Part shown: in pieces, positions 22,774-34,447 of the stretch
Numbering within the stretch: position 1 is the first letter of the stretch
Layout of the letters: each line of letters opens with the position of its first letter
NCBI GenBank assembly: GCA_033439255.1
Contig: CM065879.1
Coordinates: forward strand, 2,982,501 to 3,046,500
Direction of reading: 5' to 3'
From: Hericium rajendrae
Lineage: Eukaryota; Basidiomycota; Agaricomycetes; Russulales; Hericiaceae
Length of the DNA stretch: 64,000 bases
Notes under the pieces: generated by a model
What the model saw: only the letters and a program-made list of their open reading frames with translations
What the model was told of the DNA's origin: nothing
Databases searched by the model: none
Made by a program: the position numbers and the translations under genes

Positions 22774-24923
22774 ATGCCGACCTTGCATGCTTTCCCTCCT
22801 TCGCATCCCATGTTTGCCACCCTCTCCTCCTTCCTGCCCACTGCATTTCAGCAGAGCCAGGAGCCAAAGTCACAGCCCAGCTCACATGGAAGTCCAGCCA
22901 TGCCTCAGTCTCCACAACCCCCGCAGTCGCCAGGCGTAGACGAAGTCGGGGTCAAGAAGAGAGAGAAGAAGAACACGAACGAGGTTCGTGTCTTTTTTGT
23001 TGGCATGAGAGCATGCTTTGACAGACGTCTTCCCTATGTCGCTCAGACGTTCATTGTTGTCCGCCCCCCACCTGCCAAGTCCAATCATCCCCTCAACCTC
23101 CAGGTCCAGCTCGTTCCCCCGCAGTTCCGTGATCGTTCCGTGAATCGTCGGTCGGGTGACTTCTCGGCCGCTTCGCATGAGACCGAACCCGAAGAAAACG
23201 TCCTCTCTCGGACACCCTCGAATCGGTCAGACGTATCCATGTATTCAGGTTACTCTTCCACTGCTTCTTTCTCCTCCGTCACCTCGTCCTCCACCTCATC
23301 CTCGCGCCGCATGATCATTCCACTCTACAACCTCCAAGCCCACAACGTCATGACCAACGTCATCGTGGACGCAGGCACCGATGCCAAGGTCGCCAAGTTC
23401 TTGAAGCGCGGCCTCGAGCTCATCGGCCTCGCAACTTTCGAGCCCGTCGAGGTCTTCGGCAGCAGCGACAGCTTTGCGATCAGGGCCCCCGGTCCCGAGT
23501 CAAGCGCCCGGACAAGTTTGGATGTCCAGGACCCTGCACTGCTCACTACAGCGCGCCCTGGCGAGAGCTTCCCACCCAATGCGGAAGGCACACATACGCC
23601 CTCATCGTCGCTGTATTCCGTGTCTTCCGCAGAGCACCCCGAGCCGCCCATGTCGCCCAGTGCGCGCGAAAGCGGCCCAGGGTCTGCGCAGCCCTCGGGC
23701 GCAAAGAGGATATTTGGCAAGATCTTCAAGAGGAAGGACACCGTCCCGAGCAACCTCCCCACGCCCCCTCCTCCGCGTCGTCCGCCAAGACGACATTTGG
23801 CAAGCCGACGCGTACACAGACGCTTGGCGTGTCTGCGAACCGCGCCAAGCGCCTCTCCGGTCTGTCGCATGCGCAGACCGTCATCGAGCCCGCGCCCGGC
23901 TCCGCACCGGGCACGTCCGCGTCCGTCCTGCAGCCCGCGGTGCTCGGCGTCCACCCCCTCCTCAGCGCGCCCACATATCCGCCACACGGCCGGCCGCACA
24001 GCTACGCGTGGGTCGTGCGGAGATGGATCAAGGGCGCGAACGACGGGCTGCTCGCGAACGTCGTCGGCATGATGAACAACTTCAACCTCTCCGCGTCCGC
24101 GGAGGAGCGGCGCACCTCGCGCGCCGCCGACGAGCTGGCGGGCCCGCAGGTCGAGGTGCAGTTCATCTGGTCGCGCGGGACGGCGAAGAAGAAGGCACGG
24201 CGCGCGCGCGTGGACTCGGCGGCGGAGGCGGCGGGGAGCGCGGCAGCGGCCGAGCGGAGCGCGAGCCGGAACCGGCGGCGCAGCATGGGGCTCGACAAGG
24301 ACATGACGCCGTCGATGGCGTCGCTCGAGCGGCGCGCGACGAAGCGGATGAGCATCGCGTCGGACGCGCCGAGCATCTCGACGGGCGCGGGAAGCGACGC
24401 GGCGGAGGCGAGCCCGGGCGGGGGCGCGGGCTCGCGGCGGCTCGGGGACGACGGCGACGAGAGCGACCCGGAGGACTCGGAGACGCCGTGGACGTGCACG
24501 CTCGTCGTGCGGCGCGTGCTGCGCGAGCCGGTGGCGGTCGGCAGCCTGCGGCAGGAGCGGCTGGAGGCGGCGAGCGCGAGCAGCGCGGGGCACAGCAGCG
24601 CGGAGGGCGGAGGGCATATTCGGTTGAAGGTCGCGACGATTCTGCCGACGCCGCACCATCCGAAGGTGGTGTCGATGCTCAAGGTGCCGTTTCCGCTGCC
24701 GGACGTCGTCGTCGACCAGATGCTCGTGTACCGGCGGCAGGTGACGCCGCAGGGCATCGCGCGGCCGACGTGGGACCAGGACGCGCCGGCGGGGCTGACG
24801 CTCACGGCAGAGGAGATCAAGGACGTCGTGTCCTCGACGGCGCTGTGGCTCGTCGTGCGGGAGGGCATCGGCGGTGTGGGCAAGGTGAGCCGGAAGGGCG
24901 ATGGGTGGCGGATACGTGCATAG
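22774..24923 (+). CDS. Large Ser/Thr-rich protein with one internal frame break
   Basis: Begins MPTLHAFPPSHPMF at 22774 and reads without introns to about 23760, then continues in the +1 frame to the stop at 24921-24923, about 715 residues in all. The break lies in a C-rich run (CACGCCCCCTCC), has no splice signals, and the coding character is equally strong on both sides (KRIFGKIFKRKDTVPSN before; TTFGKPTRTQTLG and RAKRLSGLSHAQT after), so a one-base indel is likely. Features include a Ser-rich stretch, an ordered-looking block MIIPLYNLQAHNVMTN to LIGLATFEPVEV, a GC-rich middle part with Ala/Ser/Arg runs, and a conserved-looking end (LPTPHHPKVVSMLKVPFPLP, LTAEEIKDVVSSTALWL). I do not recognise the family. 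Confidence 0.65.
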
Positions 24924-25583
24924 GCGGCGTTCGGGTTGGTTTTTTTAGGGCTTAGATTGATGATTTTGCGCGCTACGACTCCACACGACGCTACTTATGC
25001 ATTCTTCCCCCACGGCCAGTGCTTGTCACATCGCTATGTGCGATTCGGTCTATCGATGCTCTTTTGATGTTTTTCTTTTGTTCGTCGTCTGACGGTGTTC
25101 TGGCGGGGAGGTGGTCTTATTTATTATCGGTGCACCCTCGGACGTTCAACCGTTCATCATACCAGATAAAATCTAATTATCGATTTACGCAATGATTGTG
25201 AGGATGATGGGATATTGTTCTCGTTGGCTTCGTATCTAGATCATCTGAGATGAAGTTGAAAAGCGAGCATGTCGCCTTTCAATATCGTGGACGGACGGAT
25301 TGGTGGACCCACAACGTTCTACAACGCTTCCTCCGTTACGTAACGGTATTTCGTACAGCCTTGATCTCGAAGTTGCCGGCCACTTTGCCCTTACATGCTA
25401 CAGATACCCCGCCACTCCAGCAACCATCTGCTGAGTTCACGCCGCACACCGGCCCAATCCTTCGCATCGACGACGGTCGCACGCTGACAGCTTCCTGCGA
25501 AAGCCCCCGCGTTCTCATGGTCACGGCCCGCATTTCCACCTGCCATGATCCCCCCAACAGCCGGCCCCAGCAGACGCCAACCC
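24924..25583. other. Intergenic, no gene seen
   Basis: Contains the 3' flank of the serine-rich gene and the promoter of the TPR/F-box gene. The frame open from 25250 reads into the TPR/F-box first exon in a different phase and is taken as chance. Confidence 0.45.
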
Positions 25584-27722
25584 ATGTCCAGCACCACCCC
25601 CGACGAGCTCACCGCGACTGTAATGTCCGTCGTCGAGTCGCTGCCCGAGGACGCCAAGGCGCGCCTCCTGCTCAACCACTGTCTGACTCTGCTCGATGCG
25701 GGACAGTGAGTCCTAGCTCATTGCCATGATTCGCAGGCTGACGGCGTTTCGGCATCGCAGGTACGGCGATGAGGTCGAGCGGTACCTCGATGTGTATCTG
25801 CGCACGCCTGCGCTGCCGAAGGAGGACACGGTGCGCGCGCTCGTCGCACGCGGCAAGGCGCGCAAGGAGGCGGGCAAGCTGCTGCTCGTCAAGTCCGAGA
25901 ACGGTACGTTGCGCCCGCTATGTGCCCGCTCGCCGTTCTCACTGCCGGCGCCGCACAGACTTCCAATCTGCGTCGAAGCTCGACCCGTTGAACCGCGAGG
26001 CGCTGGCGCACGCCCGCGAAGAGAGAGCTGTGAGTCCCCACCCTCACATATCGCGTTCGGCAGCTCAGACGCATTGCGCAGCCGATCCACTTCGCGAGCG
26101 CCCCGGCGTGGCAGCGTGCCCCAGCGGAGGTCTGGGAGCGCATCGCGCGCTTCATCCCGCGGTTCCACCTGCGCGCGTGGCTCTTCGTGTCCGCGTTCTA
26201 CCGCGACATCGCGCAGCGCATCATCTTCCGGACGGTCGACATCTACTTTGGCGAGGATCAGGAGGGCTCGCATCGTGGGCTGGATCTGTTCGATCGCGTC
26301 AAGGCCGACTTGAGCTTTGCGCGGCGCGTGAAGACGCTCCGGCTGCACTGGGCGTACGAGGAGGGCGATATGCTGGATCTCATGTCTCGTGAGTGCGCGT
26401 ACAGATGCAGATCGGTGGGGGCGATCGCTCAGATTCTCACATAGGAATATTTCGCTCTGCGATTCCAGAGTTCAAGGCGCTCAAGGAGTTCGAGTGGATT
26501 GGCTACCCCGAGCTGCGCGCGGACATGGTGCAGGTCATCCTCCAGAGCCACCCGCACCTCGACAAGCTCGGCCTCATGTACGTGCCCCGTTTCTCGCCTG
26601 CGCCCGTCTGACCCCGTCCCAGCGGCTGGCACTTTGACGCCGTCGGCGTGTCCGCGTTTCGCTCGCTGCGCAAGTTCACGCTGCGCGCGGAGGACGACGA
26701 CGGCTTCGCGGACATCGGCGAGGTGCGCACCGTGCTCGACAACAACGCGGACACGCTGCAGCACCTTGTGCTCGGTGCGTACCTGCAGCGCACGCACTCA
26801 TGGGACCACGCGTTCGAGAGCGCGACGATCCAAAACCTGACGCACCTCGACCTCGTCGACACGCGCATCTCGCACGCCGTGTTCGCGCGCATCGCGCACG
26901 CGCACCGCCTGCAGAGCCTCACGCTGCACGGCACGTTCGAGCAGCCGGGCAGCGCCGCGGTCGTCTTCGGCAGCGACCACGTCATCGGCGGGCGGCACAC
27001 GTTCCTGCCGCACCTCGCCGCGTTCCGCTTCGTCGTCGTCGGGCACGACGCCGACCGCGCGCTCTTCGCCGCCGTGACGCACTTCCTCCGCGGCCGCGCC
27101 GCGCTGCGCCGCGTCGACCTCGGCGGCTGCCCGTGGGAGCTCGCCGCGGGCGTGCTCCCGGGGCTCACGGGCCTGCGCGTCCTGCGCGTGCGCATCGACG
27201 CGCTCGACGAGCACGCCGTCGCGCAGCTCGTCGGGAGCCTCCCGCCCGCGATGCTCGCCGTCCACCTCGCCTGCGCCGTCTGGGCACAGCCCCTCGTAAG
27301 CCCCCCGCCCCCGCCCCCGCCCCCACCTCCGCGCGCGCTGACTCGCTGGCCCGCCGCAGCACGAGTACGCGAGCGCGTTCCGGCGTTTTCCCGCGCTCGC
27401 GATGCTGCACCTCACGGGCGCGGCGAAGCGCCGCCCGCAGCCGAGCGTGATGTCCGACAAGGCGTTCCGCGCGCAGAGCGAGCAGTGGACGGCGGACTCG
27501 CGCGCCGTCGCGCGCGCGCTGCCGGCGCTCGACTTTGTTGGGTGGCACGGCGAGCACTACGCCGTTGCGCGCGGCGCGGGCGGCGCGCTCGAGCTGAGGG
27601 AGCTGCCGCCGCGCCGGAAGCTCGACTGCGGGAAGGGCGTTGACCTTGGGACGGAGGACGCGGCGTGGATGGAGCACAAGGACGTGCCGATTGATTATGA
27701 GATGTCGGGGCTGCAGACGTGA
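25584..27722 (+). CDS. TPR/F-box/LRR protein, 7 exons
   Basis: Exons 25584-25705, 25761-25903, 25959-26029, 26064-26388, 26445-26577, 26623-27295 and 27360-27722 join to a 609-residue protein; all joins are GT-AG and keep phase. Residues 1-110 form a helical, TPR-like segment (ARLLLNHCLTLLDAGQYGDE, FQSASKLDPLNREALAHA). An F-box follows at about 120-165 (PAEVWERIARFIPRFHLRAW then SAFYRDIAQRIIFRTVDIYF), then LRR-like repeats (LRRVDLGGCPWEL, LTHLDLVDTRISH). Such proteins are expected to bridge Skp1 of an SCF ubiquitin ligase to a substrate. The last intron is very C-rich (repeated CCCCCG), and GC content rises sharply from 26.5 kb. Unlike the accessory F-box genes it is intact and single copy here. 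Confidence 0.85.
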
Positions 27723-27975
27723 GCGAGGGTGTATTTTTTGGTTTATCGTGGCTCGTGACATTTGTACAGTACCATATCATTATCTCGGCGTTCCAGACAT
27801 TTGACTGCTCAAGAATCTCTTGGTTTCGTTGAAAAAATCGCATCCCGCCGCCGAAAGACACATTAAACAACGCTGACGCAGCGATTCCCAGATAACCTTG
27901 ATTGATGATCTGCTATAGATACAAGCTAAGATACTACTACAGCTGCTGTGTGTATTCCTGCCGGGACGTGTCGCA

Positions 27976-30192
27976 TCAGTTGCTAATCTTATCCTTGAAC
28001 TCTTTCTCGCTCTCGTCTTCACCCGGAATATCGTCGATCTGGGGAGCATTTGCCTCAGCAAAAAAAAAAAAAACATACGGCCAAAACGTAGACACCGACC
28101 TTGTCGAGATCCGCAAGCGACTCCTTGATAATATTCACCGCTCGCATCAAGTCCTCCTCCGAGATAACCAAAGGCGGAGCGAAGCGAATACTGAGATTCG
28201 TGTCAACTGACATTCTGGTATTAAAGGCTGCACCACTCACATGTTGACGTGCGTCGGCTTCGCGAGCACGCCGCGGCTCTTCAACAGCAGACAGAACTGC
28301 CACGCCGATCGGCCACGCGTGCTCTTGCTCTCGTCGATGACGATCGCGTTGAGCAGCCCGCGCCCGCGGACCTCCGTCACGAGCGGCGAGCGGATGGCGG
28401 TCACGGCCGCGCGGAATTTCTGCCCAAGGTCTTCGGCGCGCTCGGAGAGATGCTCGTCGATGAGGACGTCCAGCGCGGTCATGGCGACGGCGCAGCCGAG
28501 GGGGTTTCTGGGGACGGTCACGATGTGCTGGATGAATGTGGGTGGTGGACTTACCCTCCGTAGGTGCTGCCGTGCTCGCCAGGCCGGATGCAAAGCATCA
28601 CGTCGCGGTCTGCGAGGACTACGGAGACGGGATAGACTAGGTGTGATGTGAGCAACAGCAGGCGTGTCTTTGGGGAATGTCAGCATACCTCCTCCGGAAA
28701 GCGCCTTGCCGAGCAGGACGATGTCCGGCCTGACCTTGTCATGTTCGGAGCAGAGGAGCTTGCCTGTCCGGCCGAGGCCCTGAGGATCCAGAGTCAGCAA
28801 AACTAAAGTCAAAGAATGCATCTAAAGAAATGTCACACCGTCTGGATCTCGTCACAGATGAGGAGCACATTGTGCTTCGTGCACAGCTCGCGGGCTTTCG
28901 ACAGATACCCCTCGGGCGGGACGACAATGCTATCACAGATCTTAGCAATCCACCGGCGCGATTGGAAAGAAAGAGCCTACCCTGCCTCGCCCTGGATGGG
29001 CTCAATGAGGAATGCCGCAACATGCCTTCCGTTCAGATCCAAGGCCCGTTCGAGGTCCTCAATAACCCCGTACCGGATCGTCCTCTCCTTGTCACCGTCC
29101 CGGAACGTGGGGCCCACGCCCTTCAGATAAGGCCCAAAGCCGTCCCTGCTCTCCGGGTCCGTACTCATGCTGCTCAAAACGCATCAGTCCACACCTCCGA
29201 CCGAGCAGGCAGCGCGCGCACCTGATGACGCCGATCGTGCGCCCGTGGAAGTTGCCCGCGGCGCTGAGCACGACAGCCTTGCCGTCCGGGACGCCCTTGT
29301 GTTCGTACGCCCACTTGCGCGCGAGCTTGACGGCCGTCTCGACGGCCTCGGCGCCGGTGTTCATGGGCAGGACCATGTCGTACCCGAACAGCGCGGTGAT
29401 CTTCTGCGCGAACTGCCCGAAGACGGAGTTGTAGAACGCGCGCGAGGAGAGCGTGAGCTTCTGTGCCTGCTCGACGAGGGCATTAACGATCCGCGGATGG
29501 CAGTGGCCCTAAAGGAGGCGGCAAGGACCGCCGTGCGTCAAGATCCGAAGCGACAGGCATGCGAAGCACGACAGGGGACTTGCCTGATTGACTGCGCTGG
29601 GTATGGGCACAGAAGAGAAGAGAAGGGAAAACGGACGGTGGTGAGCTCCTGTCCGAGACAGCGGGCCCCGCGCGTGCGGAGCCCCACATGATGTGCATGT
29701 TTGGACTTACGAGTACGCCGAGAGCATGTCTAAATATTCCCTGCCTTCCGGATCCCATACTCTGTGTACAGTGCGGTCAGCTAATGGCGCAAACTCCGCG
29801 GGCATAGAAGACTTACTTGGCGCCCTGTGCACGGTCGAATACGACAGGGAGTGGGTGGTAGCTGTCCAAAGGATCGTCGATGTCAGCCCGCATTATAATC
29901 CCAACCCAAACCGATACAAACTGAGAAACTTTCGCCGGAGGTTACGTTCACGCTAGTCCACCCGTGTACATCGGTGCCGGTGTCCGTGGGCGAATCGCAG
30001 AAATACCTGGAAGCATCTGGCCAAAGAAGGTGAGACTTACTTGTGTGCACCATACTCGTGTTCCAGGTGAATCACATCTCCAGATGAGAGATGTACGGAG
30101 CCATTTGTCCTGGGATCCTTAGACTTCGCATCCTGATTGTCAGCGCTAGAGGCGCGCAAGCCGCCCGTCTCAGACGCTGCGGGAGCCTTCAT
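27976..30192 (-). CDS. OAT: Ornithine aminotransferase, 12 exons
   Basis: PLP enzyme that converts ornithine and 2-oxoglutarate to glutamate semialdehyde and glutamate in arginine breakdown (yeast CAR2). Exons on minus: 30192-30041, 29861-29817, 29761-29711, 29596-29584, 29508-29222, 29169-28981, 28929-28839, 28779-28689, 28636-28555, 28507-28241, 28190-28100 and 28038-27976. They total 1422 bases, giving 473 residues. Family marks: [72 protein letters not shown] with the PLP lysine in LGKAL, and [15 protein letters not shown]. There is no N-terminal targeting peptide, consistent with a cytosolic enzyme. Exon 4 is only 13 bases and is followed by a GC-AG intron. Confidence 0.95.
29584..29596 (-). 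other. OAT: 13-base microexon of OAT with a GC-AG downstream intron
   Basis: Encodes the AVNQ of the conserved [12 protein letters not shown] stretch. The upstream intron (29597-29710) ends ACCCAG. The downstream intron (29509-29583) begins GCAAGT instead of GT and ends TTTAG. Without this exon the protein would lose four conserved residues and its frame. Confidence 0.85.
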
Positions 30193-30755
30193 GTCGGTCG
30201 TTGGCTGGGTGTTGATGTTGTAGTTTGTATAGGACGTGCAAGTCGTTGGGAGATAGAGCGTGCAGGAAAGTAGGTGTCGACGTTGTGATGGAGGACCTAT
30301 AAGATAGGATACTCCGAATTCCGATTGGAATTTAATGACTCTAGGGTCACGGGCGGAGCCAAATCACGAGGAATGACGGCCACGGCGGGCGCTTGTTTGC
30401 GATCTACTGCTCTCTGGACAATTCAGGACACGCTCGAGACAGTGTATCAGCTCTATTCCGACAAGTCCAATCCAGGTAAAGATCTGTTTCAGTCAGTGTC
30501 AAGTCTAGGCGTCCGTGCGCGGTATGAAATGGTAGCCGGATTATACTGGTAAGTTCCTCTCGCAGGAAGAGGCAGATGAACATGGGCGCTCGTGAATCAA
30601 GCGCGCATCGTCCCATCTACCTGCATTCCATCCTATCTCATCCCGACCTCTCTCGACAAATATGGCTATCGCATCCTCATCTGTTGAGATGCAACCCTAA
30701 CGCTCCGACGAGCGCCAGACCACTGTCAAACAGCGAACGCCAGCCATATTCCCAT
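30193..30755. other. OAT promoter side and 3' flank of the palmitoyltransferase remnant
   Basis: No gene is seen. From about 30353 rightward the sequence is repeated at 35452 onward, which marks the left boundary of the direct duplication. Confidence 0.5.
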
Positions 30756-32088
30756 CTACAGCAAGTCCACGGGCCACTCCCTCCGAGGCCTCCATCGACC
30801 CTGCGCGTCGAAGCGTGGATTGGGGACGTAGTTGACGCTCTCTGATACGCTACGCCCGATAGGCACTGCGAACAGAAGACGGTAAGCGCACGCAGCCTAT
30901 TTGCATTTTGCACGCCTCAGACGGAAGACTTACGCAACCACGTCCAGACGTTCGTGCTCATCACTTTTCCCAATGCGCGCAGACGCTGCTCTGCCACCAG
31001 AGGAGATGCGGCCCCATTCCCGGTCCCACTCGCGCCGCGTACGTCGTTTCCCCCTGGAGATGCGTTAGGGCCGAAAGCGGGGCACGCAAGAGAAGCGACG
31101 CACAGGCAGTCCCAGTGCGCGGCGGCTTGACGAGGCAGCATCGCTTGCAATACCGGTACTGCGGATCCAAGATGAGCATTAGTGGCGGTTCGTGCGTCAG
31201 TTTCTTGCGCCACTGCGCCGCTCGTGCGGGGGCCTCGCCTCTGGAGCATAGCGTTTTCGCGGCTAAGGTCGTTTGCAGGCTTTTCGGACAGTGGCGGGGA
31301 CGTGGGGATGGAAGACGAGGGATGCTCTGCGGTGCCAGAACGTCGCTTGGAAGACGAATTGGAAGACGTGCGCTCCGGAAGACCGCGGGAGATTAGAGTG
31401 ACGTGTTGAATAGGTAGTGTCAGTAGAGAATTTACTGGTGGTTTCGTGTGGAACTCCGATTGTGCTTTCGTTAGAAACGTTATCTGCTGCTTTGTGAGTA
31501 CTACGGTTGTTTCCATTGGGTATGGATTTCATAAAATTAGGCGATGATGACTTTAAAACGACCTGTCTGAAGATGAATGTCACTATCACAGCTCTGTACT
31601 ATTGTCTTTGAATACTACCCGCATGAAAGAACACTCACATCTTTAACAAATCCAGGTGGGGTAGATAGAACCTAAATAAAATGCAAAGTTTGATTCGTGG
31701 ATGTACGATGTTCAAGACTGACCTTGATAATGACACATGACCAGATCATCATGAAACCAAGCAAGATGAAAATGACGAGGAGGGTAAGTGCTCTTGTTCA
31801 GACGATGTGCGAACGGTTCGTACAATTCACAGCTCACCTCCCAATCCGAAGCTGCTCAAGGCATTCTGGTCGCGTCGCAGCATCGGCACACACAATCTGC
31901 CGATGTATACATAGCACACATACCCGATGACCGCCAGCGCGAGACCGACAACGAGCTTCAGGATCAGAACGAGCCACGGCTGCTTCACCTGCCGAGCATG
32001 TTTTCCTGGTGGCGCAAGCGCGCCTCGTGGACCACCGCGCGAAGAGGACGGTGCTTCCGCGGCTTCCTGCGCTCGTGCTCGTCTGCGG
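30353..32088. repeat. Direct segmental duplication, arm 1 (palmitoyltransferase remnant)
   Basis: Matches 35452-37802 in the same orientation, including non-coding flank on the 3' side. Relative to arm 2 it lacks one block of about 583 bases (equivalent to 36215-36797) and several shorter pieces of roughly 12-30 bases. Confidence 0.85.
30756..32088 (-). pseudogene. DHHC palmitoyltransferase pseudogene (active site deleted)
   Basis: Remnant copy of the gene at 35842-37802. Conserved pieces are QPWLVLILKLVVGLALAVIG (first membrane segment), LILDPQYRYCKRCCLVKPPR just before the deletion, and REWDREWGR after it. The deletion removes the His-His-Cys part of the cysteine-rich domain, the DHHC catalytic tetrad, the next membrane segments and the TTxE-like motif. 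The start codon is also gone: the CCATGGC around the start in copy 2 is missing here at 32088. One base is lost in exon 1 (near 32000), which shifts the frame. It cannot encode a working acyltransferase. Confidence 0.85.
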
Positions 32089-32143
32089 AAGCAAACGGGG
32101 CCAAGAGGATGAACGAGTGCAGTACATGACAGAGCAGAAAAGT

Positions 32144-32179
32144 ACGACTTGGTACAGAAAAACGACTTGGTACAGAAAA
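32144..32179. repeat. Two tandem 18-bp units
   Basis: The unit ACGACTTGGTACAGAAAA occurs twice end to end, just beyond the right boundary of duplication arm 1. It has no equivalent in arm 2 and may mark a rearrangement scar. Confidence 0.85.
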
Positions 32180-32509
32180 AGTACGAAGTATTAATGCGCA
32201 AGACTATGTCATTATGTAAGGACTGCGTCACGCGCTTAGCGCCCACAACTTGCTCTGCTCGGCGCTCGATCTTTCAAAACAAATACTGTCTAGACAGACG
32301 ATCCTGAGGTATGAAGTGTTGAATCCTGTCACTCTGCCTCTGAAAGACTAGAATAATGTCATACTTTGGCCTTTCTCGAGTCCTTCGCCGAACGACACAG
32401 TCAAAGCGCTCAGCTCATTTTTGATCTTTCGAACTATAGACCAGTCTGTCCTTTAGTTTCTTTATGATTATCCCATACTAACCATCTTGTTTTCCCTCTC
32501 TTCGTTCAG
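32180..32509. other. Intergenic, no gene seen
   Basis: Divergent spacer between the palmitoyltransferase remnant and the GDSG protein gene. A short upstream exon for the latter could lie here (an ATG at about 32357), but I could not support one. Confidence 0.35.
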
Positions 32510-34447
32510 TGCTTTCTGCCGAATTTATTGAGGAGTGCATTCGCTTTGCTCAGAGGGAGGCTCAGAGCTCTGTTGACGAATACGATGCTATCTCCCCGAC
32601 CACCACCGCATCGGCCTTCTCCTCTCTGGGCTTTGGCAGCGACGCCGCATCTAGCCCTACTTTTACACTCCTGATCCGCACGCTGTCTCCAAGGCGGAAG
32701 CTCTGTCGTACTACGCTGGCCTCCCTTCTGAGCCCATCTTGCTTTACCGCACAGGCAAGCAGCAGTGGTCCCCGCCCCGCGGACCTGAGGCCCAGCGCCG
32801 TTTGAAGGAGCTTTGCGCAGTCTTCAACCATCCTATTACGAAGTTCTGGAACCGCGAGTTGGCCTGGAAGGTTGTCAAGGTTATGGACGCTCACAAGGTC
32901 AGTTTATATCCAGCGTATCGTTGAGTTTGCTAACTGGGATTTCTAGGTCCGCTTTACGACGATTGACGTTGTTCGTTTCAAGATGGTTGAGGTCGACGAA
33001 GCGCTCGAAGACGAAGAAGAGGATAAAGATGAAGAAGAAGAGGGCGAGGGCGAGGCTAAGAAACCGGTCGTCAGTCCTATCACGATTTGGACTGGTGTCC
33101 TCCCCGAGTCTACCTCCGCTACGGCTGCCCACGACGCGGCTCAGGACGTCCTAGCCCTTCTCAAGGACCACTACCAGATCACCGACGTCGACATTGACTT
33201 CCGCGAGTCCCTGTACACGCGTGAGGTTGGTCCTCAGCTTCTCGAATCCATCGGTGACCTGGACCCCCTCGTCGACGTCGTTGGTCCCCTCACTCCTGCC
33301 CTCGGCCTCCGCATCTCTACCAGGGCCAGGCCGACGCCCAGGGAACGATGGCTCTTTATCTCGCCGAAGGTGAGGACAGCGATGGCCTCTTGGGCCTTTC
33401 GTGCCGTCACGTCCTCATCGGATCCAAGGAGGCCAACGTCGACTACGTTCGCCACCCCGGTGGGCCTCCTAAAGACGTTGTCCTGCTCAGCAAGAGGGCC
33501 TTCACCAAAGTCGTCGATTCCATTAAATGCACAATCGCAGGACGCGGCATCTTGTCCAAGCGCTGGAGGAAGCAGATTGAAGGTTTCGAGGAGAAGGAGA
33601 AGGGAACCAACGCTGCCGACGTTGAGAAGGCTAGGGCGACGCGGGTTGAGACTCAGAGGTTGCTGGACAAGGCAGAGAAGGCGATGGATGCACTTGGGGC
33701 GTTGCTCGACCAGGTCAATAGGGACTGGAAGAAACTCAATAACCGCGTCCTTGGCCCCATCATCCGCTCCCCAGCCATCAGGCTCGGCGTAGGTGAGCAC
33801 CGTTTCACGGAGGACTGGGGGATTTTCCGGGTCGACCGGGCCAAGCTCGGCGACGGCTTCAAGGGCAATAAGATGAATCTTGGTGCGTTTTGACTATCCG
33901 ACTTAAGACCGTCTACTAACCTAAATGTTATTTATATCTAGGCACGAAGCTGATGCCCGACGAGTTCACGATCAAGTGTTTCCCCTGCGGAGACGACGAC
34001 TGGGAGTTCGAATATCCCGAAGATCGTCTGCTTCCACTGAGGGGCATCATTACCGACGAATTGATGCACACACCCGATATGTGGGACGCAGACCGCGAAC
34101 TGTGCTTGCTGGTCGTCAAGAGCGGCAATGCTACTGACACCACCATCGGCCGCGCGAACGGCGTCTTCTCCGTCGTTCGCGAGTACTACTTCCACAACAT
34201 GTCCATCAACGACACCTCCATGGAGTGGGGGATTATCAACTATGACAGCAAATCGGACGTCTTTTCGGAACCCGGCGATTCGGGCGCAATTATCGCCGAC
34301 ATCCGTGGCCGTATTGGTGGCATGCTTACCGGCGCGTCCGGTAAGACCAAGTCGTCCGATATGACCTACGCCACGCCGTTCTGGTGGCTCCTCGAGCGTA
34401 TCCACGCCAACGGGTTCCCCGACGCCCACCTCGGCGTCGTCGCCTAG
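32510..34447 (+). CDS. Trypsin-like (GDSG motif) uncharacterised protein, two frame breaks
   Basis: The N-terminal part reads LSAEFIEECIRFAQREAQSS, then, after a two-base frame break near 32657, DPHAVSKAEALSYYAGLPSE. An intron (32898-32946) follows, then an acidic run (DEEEDKDEEEEGEGEA). A second frame break near 33320 leads to MALYLAEGEDSDGLLGLSCR, a long helical coil (about 33550-33720) and, after an intron (33883-33941), GTKLMPDEFTIKCFPCGDDD and the C-terminal FSEPGDSGAIIADIRGRIGG. EPGDSG matches the catalytic Ser motif of chymotrypsin-fold peptidases, and LSCRHVLIG could supply the His; the Asp is unassigned. Such large proteins occur in many basidiomycetes without a known role. The breaks may be real decay or assembly errors, and the true start is uncertain. 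Confidence 0.55.

Noticed and set aside
23325-24659. 444-codon open frame on minus opposite the serine-rich gene
   Set aside because: Arg/Ala-rich translation typical of an antisense shadow of GC-rich coding DNA; the plus strand has the coherent protein.
26798-27761. Long minus-strand frames opposite the TPR/F-box gene
   Set aside because: Low-complexity Arg/Ala shadows without splice or motif support.
28060-28075. A-run at 28061-28073 as a poly(A) tail of a retrocopy
   Set aside because: It lies inside the last OAT intron and acts as its polypyrimidine tract on the minus strand.
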